Positions 42,103 through 50,638 of a stretch of DNA of 64,000 nucleotides are shown one piece after another. Position 1 is the stretch's first letter. The number at the start of each line of letters is the position of its first letter. The position numbers were made by a program, and so were the translations under genes. The notes under the pieces are model-generated. The model worked only from the letters and a program-made list of their open reading frames with translations, was not told the origin of the DNA and ran no database searches. Source of the DNA: JAGOEF01 sp964511665 (lineage in GTDB: Bacteria; Bacteroidota; Bacteroidia; Bacteroidales; ML635J-15); NCBI GenBank assembly GCA_964511665.1, contig CAZEHA010000008.1:16754-80753 (forward strand), in the 5' to 3' direction.

Positions 42103-43074
42103 ATGGATAATTATGTTGTTGATTTGCTGTTTGAACACGACTGTGTAATATTGCCGGGTTTTGGAGGCTTTGTGCTGAACTATCGCGAGGCTATAGTCGA
42201 TTTTCGGAATCAGAAACTTTCACCTCCTTCCCGCGTTGTGGCTTTTAATCAGAACCTGAATACCAACGACGGACTATTGGCGAACTATGTAGCACGTACC
42301 GAGAACATCGGCTATGCTGAAGCTAGCGAAAAAATAAACAAATATATTAGCCATATTCGTCAACAACTCGATATTGCAAACAATGTATCTGTTCAAGGTA
42401 TTGGTTATTTTACTATAAGTAATGCTGTGCTTGAGTTTCATCCCGATTTACAACAGAATTTCCTGCGCGATGCGTATGGTTTGGCTGAATTTCATTTCCC
42501 ATTACTGAAATCGGTGAAACCACAGGAAGTTATTGAACAATCGGCAAAAGAGGTGGGTGCAGTTGCATATAGTGTAAAGCATCGTAAACCGGGTTGGGCT
42601 GTTGCCATAACTACCACCGCGGCGGCTATTGTATTGTTGGTTTTGTTCATATCCAACAATAATTTCATGAAAGGTATTCAGCACCATAGTGAAATGAATC
42701 CGGTGCACATTCCTCAAAAAATAACCTTACCAACAGTTGTTCCCAATAATGCCGGCAACGAAACTACCCCCGATAATACCGAAATTGTACCGGAACAACC
42801 CAACCAAGAAACTGTTGAAACATCCGATGACGCAGTTGTCGCAATTCATGGTAGTGTTCATGTAATTGCAGGTAGTTTTTCGAATCGTGAAAATGCTGAT
42901 GCATTGGTGCAGAGACTTCGTGATATGGGTTTCGAAGCAGTTATATTGCCAAGCAACGATGCATGGCACCGTGTGAGTGTGCAATCGTTTGCACGAAAAG
43001 AAGATGCCTACGCTGCGTTAACAGCGTTAAGAGAAAGAACCGACAATGCCGCATTATGGGTTATGGCCGATTGA
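42103..43074 (+). CDS. HU-CCDC81 and SPOR domain membrane protein
   Basis: The 323-aa protein joins N-terminal HU-like CCDC81 domains (residues 1-130; LLFEHDCVILPGFGGFVLNY, VSVQGIGYFTISNAVLEFHP), one membrane segment near residues 166-184 (AVAITTTAAAIVLLVLFI), an Asn/Thr/Glu/Pro-rich periplasmic linker and a C-terminal SPOR domain (about 248-323; VHVIAGSFSNRENADALVQR). SPOR domains bind peptidoglycan lacking stem peptides at division sites. The HU-like part faces the cytoplasm and could bind nucleic acid or protein. This architecture is known in Bacteroidetes, but its function is not settled. Confidence 0.88.
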   Translation: MDNYVVDLLFEHDCVILPGFGGFVLNYREAIVDFRNQKLSPPSRVVAFNQNLNTNDGLLANYVARTENIGYAEASEKINKYISHIRQQLDIANNVSVQGIGYFTISNAVLEFHPDLQQNFLRDAYGLAEFHFPLLKSVKPQEVIEQSAKEVGAVAYSVKHRKPGWAVAITTTAAAIVLLVLFISNNNFMKGIQHHSEMNPVHIPQKITLPTVVPNNAGNETTPDNTEIVPEQPNQETVETSDDAVVAIHGSVHVIAGSFSNRENADALVQRLRDMGFEAVILPSNDAWHRVSVQSFARKEDAYAALTALRERTDNAALWVMAD

Positions 43075-43118
43075 TGCCTTTTGCTTTAACGATTATTAAT
43101 AACTAAATATATAAGCAA

Positions 43119-44534
43119 ATGAAAAACATTAAATTGTTTTTGACTTGTTGTGTGTTGCTTGCAGTGTTTTCTGTGGTTCATTCACAGAATTGTTACGTCG
43201 ATGCCCAGTATACTATGCAGGGGAATATCATAGCACTTAATGCACAACTCTACAGCATCGAAACCGGCAACAACGACACTATTATAGTACCCGTTTCTGC
43301 CGATTACACCTGGATAATCGAAAACTCGGTAATGCAAGGGCAAAGCCTGAGTTACACATTTCAGAACTATGGTTCTTATGTTGTTACAGTAACTGCAACC
43401 GGTGCAAATTCGTGTTCTGCTACTTCCAGTTTGCTTATCGAAATACAAGCTAACACCGGTGACAGCACGCAGCTATTCTCGGTGTATATTCTCGGCGATT
43501 ATTATACTTCGTCCGATTGCACTGCCGGACTCAATGTTATTGCTATGGGCGGCACTCCTCCATTTAGCTATGTATGGAATACAGGTGAAACGGGTAGTTC
43601 CGTTAGCGGGTTGTGTGCCGGAGTGTATTGTGTTACTGCTACCGACGATGAGGGCCATGAGGCTGAAGCTTGTTTTCAGGTAGAATTGGGCAATGGCAAC
43701 AATCCCGGCGATACCATATACTACAACAATTTATATGTAAGTCTAAATTATTATTTTGTTTCACCCGACGACTGTTCGGCAGTGGTTTCTGCTGATGTAT
43801 GGGGAGGAACCCCTCCGTATTGTTATGCATGGAATAATGGACAAAACAATATAAGCATACAAAATGTTTGCGAAGGCCAAACCCTGTGTTTAACGGTAGT
43901 AGATGTAGAGGGTAATGCTGCAAGTTCGTGTGTATATGTAACTTCGGCCAATACCATTCCCTCCGATAGCATTATAAACGAAGCCAATCCATGGGAAACT
44001 ACTATCACTTGGCCGGTCGATTCAATGTTCAATACAGCTCAGGTAGTCGATTACTGGGTAACCAACACCGAAGTTTGTGTTGTATGGGCTTTGGTTTACC
44101 AAAACAGTAACTATACCGAAACCATTACTGTTTGTTATCCGATGGATGCAGCCAACATTGCCGATGGATGGTATTCGGTATTTCTGCATGTGTTGTTTCT
44201 TAACGGACAAAAAGCGTATATTAGTTTTGGCGATGTGATGTATATTAACGCATCTTCGTTTCTTGGGTCTTTGTTTTTCTCAAATTCGATACAAATTAAT
44301 ACCTATCCCAATCCGGTTGCCGATGTGGTGAATTTGGTTTCTGATAAACTGTTGGGTGATGTTACACTAATAGTATATGATGCAAGCGGAAGAGTTGTTG
44401 ATAAAGTTCAGTTCCGCCAGGTATCGGGCGCTGTTTCGGTGAATACATCGGGCTGGAACGATGGAATGTATTGCCTGCATTTGTCCTTCTCAGGCCAAAA
44501 GAGTATCATTCGACTTATAAAGCAATCTCAATAA
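43119..44534 (+). CDS. T9SS-secreted protein with PKD-like and SprB-like repeats
   Basis: The 471-aa protein has a signal peptide (about residues 1-22, ending VVHSQ), a PKD-like segment (about 25-110), and two SprB-type repeats (GGTPPFSYVWNTGETGSSV near 144 and GGTPPYCYAWNNGQNNISIQ near 228). The C-terminal sorting domain for type IX secretion (about 395-471) contains INTYPNPVADVVNLVS and IVYDASGRVVDKVQF and ends IIRLIKQSQ. It should be exported by the T9SS and attached to the surface or released. No enzyme domain is visible, so an adhesive or structural role is likely. Confidence 0.85.
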   Translation: MKNIKLFLTCCVLLAVFSVVHSQNCYVDAQYTMQGNIIALNAQLYSIETGNNDTIIVPVSADYTWIIENSVMQGQSLSYTFQNYGSYVVTVTATGANSCSATSSLLIEIQANTGDSTQLFSVYILGDYYTSSDCTAGLNVIAMGGTPPFSYVWNTGETGSSVSGLCAGVYCVTATDDEGHEAEACFQVELGNGNNPGDTIYYNNLYVSLNYYFVSPDDCSAVVSADVWGGTPPYCYAWNNGQNNISIQNVCEGQTLCLTVVDVEGNAASSCVYVTSANTIPSDSIINEANPWETTITWPVDSMFNTAQVVDYWVTNTEVCVVWALVYQNSNYTETITVCYPMDAANIADGWYSVFLHVLFLNGQKAYISFGDVMYINASSFLGSLFFSNSIQINTYPNPVADVVNLVSDKLLGDVTLIVYDASGRVVDKVQFRQVSGAVSVNTSGWNDGMYCLHLSFSGQKSIIRLIKQSQ

Positions 44535-44541
44535 TAATAAT

Positions 44542-44575
44542 AAAAGCCCGTCAAACATACATGGCGGGCTTTTTT
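44542..44575 (+). terminator. Intrinsic terminator (possibly bidirectional)
   Basis: AAAAGCCCGTCA and TGGCGGGCTTTTTT form a stem with one G-T pair around an eight-base loop, with A run before and T run after. It lies between the T9SS protein gene and the convergent peroxiredoxin gene and can serve both. Confidence 0.88.
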
Positions 44576-44594
44576 AATAAAGTACTTAGTGCAG

Positions 44595-45299
44595 TTATTT
44601 TTTCAGAATGGCTTTGAGTACTTTTTCTTTGTCGAGTTTTTTTGTGCAGAAGAACCAGTCTTTGCAATCGAGATCTTTGTCTTCCATGCGATCTTTGGCC
44701 ATCCCGCAAGAACCTGCAGGCGAAATAATCACATCGTCGCCCGGGCGCCAGTCGGCGGGAGTCGCTACACCAAATTCATCGGCAGCCTGCAAGGCAATTA
44801 CAATTCTATACAATTCATCGAAATTTCGGCCAAGGCTTAGCGGGTAATACAGCACAGTGCGAACAATCCCTTTCGGATCGATAACAAACACGGCTCTTAC
44901 TGCTTTGGTGTTGCTTTCACCCGGCATCATCATTCCGTACTTTGTAGCAACTTCCATAGTGATGTCTTCGATAAGAGGAAAAGTTACCTCAACGTTCTTC
45001 ATACCTTTGTATTCAATTTTTTCTTTAATGGTACGCAACCATGCAATGTGGCTGTACAGGCCATCTACCGATAAACCAACCAGTTTGCAATTGGCTTCGT
45101 TGAATTGTTTTTCCATGGTGGCAAAAGTCATGAACTCAGAGGTACATACGGGTGTGAAATCAGCAGGATGGCTAAAAAGAATTACCCAACTTCCCTTGTA
45201 ATCAGACGGAAAGTTAATTTCTCCTTGCGTGGTTACTGCTTTAAACTCAGGGGCCGGTTCCCCGATACGCGGCATAGCATTTACTTTAGTTTCTTCCAT
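44595..45299 (-). CDS. Peroxiredoxin of the Prx6 / archaeal-type group
   Basis: This 234-aa thiol peroxidase reduces hydrogen peroxide and alkyl hydroperoxides. The peroxidatic Cys52 is in HPADFTPVCTSEF. Motifs of the long Prx6-type group follow (LVGLSVDGLYSHIAWL; VFVIDPKGIVRTVLYYPLSLG; GDDVIISPAG). The C-terminal arm has three more cysteines (GSCGMAKDR and the DCKDWFFCTKK region), two of which fit resolving positions of the archaeal enzymes. It is monocistronic as far as I can see. Confidence 0.94.
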   Translation of the reverse strand: MEETKVNAMPRIGEPAPEFKAVTTQGEINFPSDYKGSWVILFSHPADFTPVCTSEFMTFATMEKQFNEANCKLVGLSVDGLYSHIAWLRTIKEKIEYKGMKNVEVTFPLIEDITMEVATKYGMMMPGESNTKAVRAVFVIDPKGIVRTVLYYPLSLGRNFDELYRIVIALQAADEFGVATPADWRPGDDVIISPAGSCGMAKDRMEDKDLDCKDWFFCTKKLDKEKVLKAILKK

Positions 45300-45416
45300 T
45301 TTTGTTCTTTTTTAAATTAATAAGTAATGTTTATGTAGTTTTTCAACTTTGTTCTTTATCGACACACTTATATAATGATTGAAAATGAAAATTGTTCACC
45401 GAAAACAACAAAAAAA

Positions 45417-46268
45417 TCAGAATTGAATAATACTTGTTTCGTGCCAGGATTTGTTTTGGTAGTAGTACAGGTTTTTTACGCCTATATATTTTAGCTGTGT
45501 TAATGTTTCTCCAAAATAAGCGCTTACACCATCAGGGTCGTGTGTGTCGGCCGATAGTGTCAGTTTCCCTCCGGCTTCGGCAATGCGGCGAATCATTCTG
45601 TAAGAAGGGTAGGGTTCGTTGAAGTGTTTTTTATATAGCGGTCGGGTATTTATTTCAATAATTTTTTCTGATTCAGCAATGGCAATAGCTGCTTTCTCTT
45701 CGGCCAATGCATACCAATCGGTTGCTGTTAAGTTTGGTATGATTTGCGATAAAAACAATTTAATTTTATCGCAATGGCCAAGTATGTCGAACTGATGGTT
45801 TTGAGCCAATTCGATTATGGTATCGAAGTAGCATTCTACCAAAGCACGGGCATCGCCCTTAAAAAGTTGGTGATATCCTTTGCTGAATTTTTCGAAACCA
45901 CCGTCAATCTCCATGATTTTATTGCTGCCCCTCATTTTGAGAAAGTGTACCGATCCGATAATGAAATCGGGGTAGAGGTGAGAGAATTTTTCAGGGTAAA
46001 CGATATCAGGGATATAATCGACCTCAAACCCTGTTGCTATTTCGATTGTTGAGGTGTATTTTTCTGCCAGTCTTCTAATTTCAGTAAGGTATGCATCAAC
46101 ATAATCTGCTTTCATACACCAGTTGAAGTTTCCAAATTCAAGAGGTGCATGATCAGAAAAACCGTAAGCTTTCAGACCAGCTTCTGCAGCCTTTATAATA
46201 TATTTTTCGGGGGCATGAGTGCCGTCGCTAAAGTGGGTATGTGTATGAAGATTCGATGGAAACATCAA
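45417..46268 (-). CDS. PHP-family phosphatase, histidinol-phosphatase-like
   Basis: The 283-aa protein is a PHP-domain metal-dependent phosphoesterase similar to HisJ/HisK. Metal-ligand motifs are LHTHTHFSDGTH near residue 7, SDHAPL near 39, EVDYIPD near 82, IIGSVHFL near 103, FDILGHCDKI near 160 and LSADTHDPD near 240. A histidine-biosynthesis role is plausible, but no his genes are nearby, so another substrate is possible. It starts 11 nt after the M4 peptidase gene on the same strand. The start could be 46268 or the next ATG at 46265. Confidence 0.85.
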   Translation of the reverse strand: MMFPSNLHTHTHFSDGTHAPEKYIIKAAEAGLKAYGFSDHAPLEFGNFNWCMKADYVDAYLTEIRRLAEKYTSTIEIATGFEVDYIPDIVYPEKFSHLYPDFIIGSVHFLKMRGSNKIMEIDGGFEKFSKGYHQLFKGDARALVECYFDTIIELAQNHQFDILGHCDKIKLFLSQIIPNLTATDWYALAEEKAAIAIAESEKIIEINTRPLYKKHFNEPYPSYRMIRRIAEAGGKLTLSADTHDPDGVSAYFGETLTQLKYIGVKNLYYYQNKSWHETSIIQF

Positions 46269-46279
46269 GTATTTTGCCT

Positions 46280-49200
46280 CTACAGTTTAATAAATTTACG
46301 ATATACAGGCATACCTTCGGTTCTAATTTCTACGAAATATATTCCAGCCGGAAGCATGTCTACCGAAATAGCCTCGTTTTCCACTGCATAGCCTGTGAGC
46401 ATTGTTTTTCCATTAATATCAGTAATGCGTATCGGTATGCCAATACCGGTTTCAAGGCCGCTTATAAACAATTCGTCACGTGTTGGAACGGGATGAATTC
46501 GAAGCGACTGCAAGGCATGATTGTCGATGTTGGTCGAACAGGTAATAACCGATATCAGCATTTCAGCTGATGAGCTTTCGCAGGTTTGAGTCTCAATTTC
46601 CCAGTCGTAAAAATAATAGTAGTATCCTGTTGGATTTTGATTGGCACTGCTGCGATGAATGCTGCAAATTCCATTTATTATGTATGGATAGCTCAAATAT
46701 TGCGCTTCGTTGGTTCTGAAAAGGTTTGGTGCATTGAGCCCAACCAACTGCATGTTGTTGCCCACAGGTACATTGAATCCGAGATTAATACGACTTATTC
46801 CGTTGGGGCAGTATACCGACTTAACATCGATATTGTTTGAAGAAGCATCGCGCAAGGCTATTTGCCGTGTTCCGGCACCCGAGGCATTTACTTCAACCGA
46901 AACAAGGGTAAATGGCTGAATGGCATCGAACACCAGATAATGTATGTATGAAACATTCCCAAATGGGCCACCTCCAATGTTACTTTGAGTTTCGCCAACA
47001 TACAGCGTTTCTCCCGGGTTGAAACCTCTAAGCCAATATTGTGTGTCGGCTTGTAGCGGATCATGCGACCAGGTGTTGCCGGTGTGAACAAGATTGATGC
47101 AGGTTTGATCGGTATACCAGTTAAGGTTGGTTTGGTTTCCTGCCGAAAGGGTAAACAGCGAATCGCGGCATACAGTAGTGTTTTCGATATCGGGTGCATT
47201 GTCGAGAACAACGGTAATGTAATTGTTCTTTTGTTTTACTGCATCGCCATACTCATTTATGGCCGTAAGGCTTACATCGAACACCCCGCTTTGATTGTAA
47301 AGGTGCAATGGGTTTTCTTCGGTTGAGCTACTTCCATCGCCAAAGTCCCATAAGTATTCTTCGGCACCATTCAGCGATAGGTTTTCGAATTGCACCCTGC
47401 CATTGCACGAATACCTGTTGTCGGCGGTGAAGTCGGCATATGGACTGCCATTATTTTGTAAACAAGACCATTGAATTTCGAAACCCTGCATAGCCAGAGC
47501 TACATCGGAACTAAAAACTATAGTTATAGAACCACCGCTCGAAATAATACTGCCCGGGTTACCGGTGGTATTACAGTAAAAGCTGCCGTTTATAAGAGGA
47601 GCCGAGGTGTTGGCCCCATCGTAAAACGCAATGTAATCGTAGTCGCAACTGTTGCCCGATCCTGGCTCAATGTCGAATTGTACAATGTCGAGCATAATTT
47701 GGCTGGCACCTGCCGGACTAATAGTAAAACTGGAATAGGTGTTGTCCTGGTACGGATTTGCTGGCCCTCCCGAATCGAAAAGTGTTCCTTCGCAATGTGT
47801 ACTGATTTGGTTTCCCGATGTAGGCATCATCGAGAAGCAGGGTAGGTCGGGGTCTATTACTACATAGGCGGTTTTGGTTTCGGTATCGGTACCGCAGGTT
47901 CCGCCATCGGCAAACAGCGAAACTGTAAATTCTCCCTGGCCGGTAAAGGTATGCTGGGGGTTTACGGCTGTACTGCTGCCACCATCACCAAAATCCCAAA
48001 TAAAACTACTCCCATTGATACTGTAATTGTAAAATTTCACTGTGAATGGAGCATCGCAGTTTTCGTTATAATCCGACACAAAGTCAGCAACCACTTCGGG
48101 AACATACTGCCCTCCAACGCCAATGGCATAGAATGCTCTGGTTACTTGTTCCACTTCGGGAGAACAGGCTCCGAAAAAATCGATAGTCGCTTGTATTCCG
48201 TAGAAACGGGCATCCATATAATTGGAAGTATTGGTCAAATAAACTGTTAGCATTCTGAATGCTATGTCGGCTGCAGCATCAATGCCAATGGGCGAAACAG
48301 AATAGTCGTTTCCTAAATCATTTTCACCACTTCCTCCTTCCGAGATTAGATAGAACCAGTAACATAGAGGTCCACAGTTGGTATGTACACCTCCATTGTC
48401 GCTTGATGAAAAGTTCCAGTTTACACCCTGATAGGTGTCGGGTAGGTTCCTCGATTTGGGGTTCGACATCGACCTGAATGCGTATCCGATATCCTCTCCA
48501 ATGGTCCAGTCGGCGTAGGCCGGAACAGCGTAAAACTCAACCGTTGTTCCAAAAATATCGCTGAAAGCTTCGTTCAACGCTCCCGATTCGTCCTGATAAT
48601 TAAGCGATGCCGTATAAGATGTTAGTCCATGAGTAATTTCATGGGCGCAAATATCAACCGTGGTAAGCGGCGAGCGGGTTGCATCGCCATCGCCATATGT
48701 CATGCATTGGCCATTCCAAAATGCGTTTACATTGTTCGAATAACCTTGCTCCACCAGATTGAAGTGTATGTAGCTGTTCAGTTGAAAGCCATTGTTGTCG
48801 ATACTGTTTCTGCCGTGAATCAGGTAATAGTAATCGTAGGTTTTTTCGGTGGCAAAATGTGCATCGGTGGCATACTGATCGAGTTGTTCGTTCACATTGT
48901 TCCAATAGTTGTCGGCATCGGTAAAGTCGACAGCTGTATTGTAATTGTTTGTCATCTGGCAGTTGTAGGTATTTATGCCATTGCCTCTGCCTGTTTCTCT
49001 CAGTCGGTACTGTGCGCCTGTGTTGTCTGTCGTAATAGTTTGTGTGCCGCTATAGGCTGTTACGGCTGTTCCCGGAACATCGGTAGCATGAAGTCGGGTT
49101 TCGGTGTGAAGTATTTTTCCATTGCTGGCATCAACATACACCCAATGTCTGCTATATGGTTTCCATGCATATACATCAATCTTATAGGCTGGCGTAATTT

Positions 49201-49771
49201 CATTGGTTTTAAACGATGCTCCTGCAGGAAAATAGACCATCTCAGCAGTGGGGTAACGATAATCGGCTAAGCCCGGAATTTGCCGAGCAGGCTCCAAATC
49301 GAAGATATATTCTTCGGCTCCAGTATAATCTATAGCTTTGGATACGGCATCTTCGGGCGAAATTGTAAAAGAACCGCTAATTTTAGCATCCGACAACAGT
49401 ACTCCGTTCATCGACACTACATTGCCATTGCTAAGGTGCATTAAATATTGAGTGTATTCAATTGGAATATCGTTTAAAATTTGCCTCATCCTATAATGTT
49501 GCATACCCAATTTGTCAGAAAAACTGTCGTAAATTGTTAATGCTAAGCCTTCGGTCTTAAACATCGACTGTAAAAAAACCTGGGCTTTTGTCTCGGGCAT
49601 TACATGGTTTTGCTCAAAGCGAATAAACTCAGGAATTTCTGTTATACCCGTATAGCGCAACATCGATGTGCCGGCTATTTTATTTGAAGCATCTGAGCCT
49701 TTATATTCTTGCGAAAACAGCGAACTGCCAGCAAATAATACCAATACAAAAAACAAATTTATTCTTTTCAT
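46280..49771 (-). CDS. Secreted M4 (thermolysin-like) metallopeptidase with PKD, CUB and T9SS domains
   Basis: I start at ATG 49771 (MKRINLFFVLVLFAGSSLFS), a clear signal peptide, which gives 1163 aa; a longer in-frame start adds fifteen non-signal residues. Domains in order: FTP propeptide (about 70-130), M4 catalytic domain (about 240-550) with zinc motif HEITH at 377-381 and the third ligand in GALNEAFSD near 401, a PKD domain (about 558-640; WDFGDGGSST), a CUB domain (about 645-770; DYDYIAFYDGANTSAP), a second PKD (about 775-855; WDFGDGSSST), a beta-rich region, and a type IX C-terminal sorting domain (about 1085-1163; RIHPVPTRDELFIS, ending RKFIKL). It should degrade extracellular protein, exported by the T9SS. 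Confidence 0.93.
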   Translation of the reverse strand: MKRINLFFVLVLFAGSSLFSQEYKGSDASNKIAGTSMLRYTGITEIPEFIRFEQNHVMPETKAQVFLQSMFKTEGLALTIYDSFSDKLGMQHYRMRQILNDIPIEYTQYLMHLSNGNVVSMNGVLLSDAKISGSFTISPEDAVSKAIDYTGAEEYIFDLEPARQIPGLADYRYPTAEMVYFPAGASFKTNEITPAYKIDVYAWKPYSRHWVYVDASNGKILHTETRLHATDVPGTAVTAYSGTQTITTDNTGAQYRLRETGRGNGINTYNCQMTNNYNTAVDFTDADNYWNNVNEQLDQYATDAHFATEKTYDYYYLIHGRNSIDNNGFQLNSYIHFNLVEQGYSNNVNAFWNGQCMTYGDGDATRSPLTTVDICAHEITHGLTSYTASLNYQDESGALNEAFSDIFGTTVEFYAVPAYADWTIGEDIGYAFRSMSNPKSRNLPDTYQGVNWNFSSSDNGGVHTNCGPLCYWFYLISEGGSGENDLGNDYSVSPIGIDAAADIAFRMLTVYLTNTSNYMDARFYGIQATIDFFGACSPEVEQVTRAFYAIGVGGQYVPEVVADFVSDYNENCDAPFTVKFYNYSINGSSFIWDFGDGGSSTAVNPQHTFTGQGEFTVSLFADGGTCGTDTETKTAYVVIDPDLPCFSMMPTSGNQISTHCEGTLFDSGGPANPYQDNTYSSFTISPAGASQIMLDIVQFDIEPGSGNSCDYDYIAFYDGANTSAPLINGSFYCNTTGNPGSIISSGGSITIVFSSDVALAMQGFEIQWSCLQNNGSPYADFTADNRYSCNGRVQFENLSLNGAEEYLWDFGDGSSSTEENPLHLYNQSGVFDVSLTAINEYGDAVKQKNNYITVVLDNAPDIENTTVCRDSLFTLSAGNQTNLNWYTDQTCINLVHTGNTWSHDPLQADTQYWLRGFNPGETLYVGETQSNIGGGPFGNVSYIHYLVFDAIQPFTLVSVEVNASGAGTRQIALRDASSNNIDVKSVYCPNGISRINLGFNVPVGNNMQLVGLNAPNLFRTNEAQYLSYPYIINGICSIHRSSANQNPTGYYYYFYDWEIETQTCESSSAEMLISVITCSTNIDNHALQSLRIHPVPTRDELFISGLETGIGIPIRITDINGKTMLTGYAVENEAISVDMLPAGIYFVEIRTEGMPVYRKFIKL

Positions 49772-49840
49772 TATAATGAATCTTAAAAAATAGCAAGATA
49801 TGATTTTTTTAAACACCCAATGTTTATCACACCAGAGTTT

Positions 49841-49879
49841 TTATAGTAAATGTAAGTGAATACTACAAACATACTATAA
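49841..49879. promoter_or_regulatory. Inverted repeat overlapping the M4 peptidase promoter
   Basis: TTATAGTA (49841-49848) and TACTATAA (49872-49879) are a perfect 8-bp inverted repeat with a 23-nt spacer. The right arm overlaps the minus-strand -7 element TATGTTTG (49866-49873), so a dimeric regulator bound here would affect transcription of the peptidase gene. Which protein binds is unknown; the adjacent Fur-family regulator is one candidate. Confidence 0.35.
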
Positions 49880-49978
49880 CGAATTGCAGGATTAGGACTG
49901 CACGCTGCCCCAAACAATATATGGCCGTTTTCTCTTCATGTTTATCGGCAGATTATGCAATTTCTTTGATAATTTCAT

Positions 49979-49986
49979 TATTTTTG
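49979..49986 (+). promoter_or_regulatory. -7 promoter element of the Fur-family gene
   Basis: TATTTTTG is an exact TAnnTTTG match. The start codon lies 88 nt downstream, so the leader would be about 80 nt. Confidence 0.4.
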
Positions 49987-50073
49987 AGTTTTATTTTAAA
50001 TTAGTCTACATTGTTGGTATTCGAATAATACTCAGATAGAAATAGTTCTAAATAAAAACTTAATTTTTTTCAC

Positions 50074-50538
50074 GTGAATAAAGAACTTATAAACACAGTA
50101 CGGCAAATCCTTTCCGATTACCTCGAGAAAAACGGGTTACGCAAAACCCCCGAGCGCTTTGCCATACTCGAAGAAATTTACAACTACGATGGTCATTTCG
50201 AAATAGAGAAGTTGTACATTACAATGCGTAACAAAAACATAAGTATCAGCAGGGCTACCTTATACAATACGATTGAAGTGCTGTTGGCTGCCAAGATAAT
50301 AAAGAAGCATCAGTTTGGCGGTAATGTAAAGCATTACGAGAAGGCATTGGTTAATACTCAGCACGATCATATTATTTGTGTAATATGCGGTAAGGTTCAG
50401 GAGTTTAGCGATGCTAGAGTTTCCGACATTCGCTTGTCGATAGCAGAAAGTTTTCAGTTCAAGGTATCGCATCACTCCATGTATATTTACGGAACCTGTT
50501 CCGAATGCATTGGTAAAATGAAACCAAAAACCGATTGA
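50074..50538 (+). CDS. Fur-family transcriptional regulator
   Basis: The 154-aa protein has the N-terminal winged helix (LRKTPERFAILEEIYNYDGH near residue 22; ISISRATLYNTIEVLLAAKI) and the C-terminal dimerisation domain with metal ligands HDHIICVICGKVQEF and YIYGTCSEC, the two CxxC pairs of the structural zinc site. It could be Fur, PerR or Zur; sequence alone does not decide. The only sensible start is GTG 50074. The purA gene follows after 100 nt with its own promoter, a neighbourhood seen in other Bacteroidetes. Confidence 0.9.
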   Translation: MNKELINTVRQILSDYLEKNGLRKTPERFAILEEIYNYDGHFEIEKLYITMRNKNISISRATLYNTIEVLLAAKIIKKHQFGGNVKHYEKALVNTQHDHIICVICGKVQEFSDARVSDIRLSIAESFQFKVSHHSMYIYGTCSECIGKMKPKTD

Positions 50539-50585
50539 TTTTTCAGTTCTTATTAACAGCGTGGCAAAGCCTTATCAATTAGTTT

Positions 50586-50593
50586 TATCTTTG
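50586..50593 (+). promoter_or_regulatory. -7 promoter element of purA
   Basis: TATCTTTG, an exact TAnnTTTG match, lies 46 nt before the purA ATG at 50639. Confidence 0.5.
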
Positions 50594-50638
50594 TTTTTTA
50601 TTTCAAAATTATACAAAAGCCAATAATAAACCAGTTAC

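Larger units (their letters stand above)
49772..50073. other. 302-bp intergenic region with divergent promoters
   Basis: This AT-rich stretch separates the M4 peptidase gene (-) from the Fur-family gene (+). It holds an exact -7 element on each strand (49866-49873 minus, 49979-49986 plus) and an inverted repeat at 49841-49879. I see no gene and no RNA gene in it. Confidence 0.6.

Noticed and set aside
48629..49270. 213-codon open frame on the plus strand opposite the M4 peptidase
   Set aside because: It has no recognisable domain and lies wholly antisense to a well-supported gene; a by-product of its codon use.
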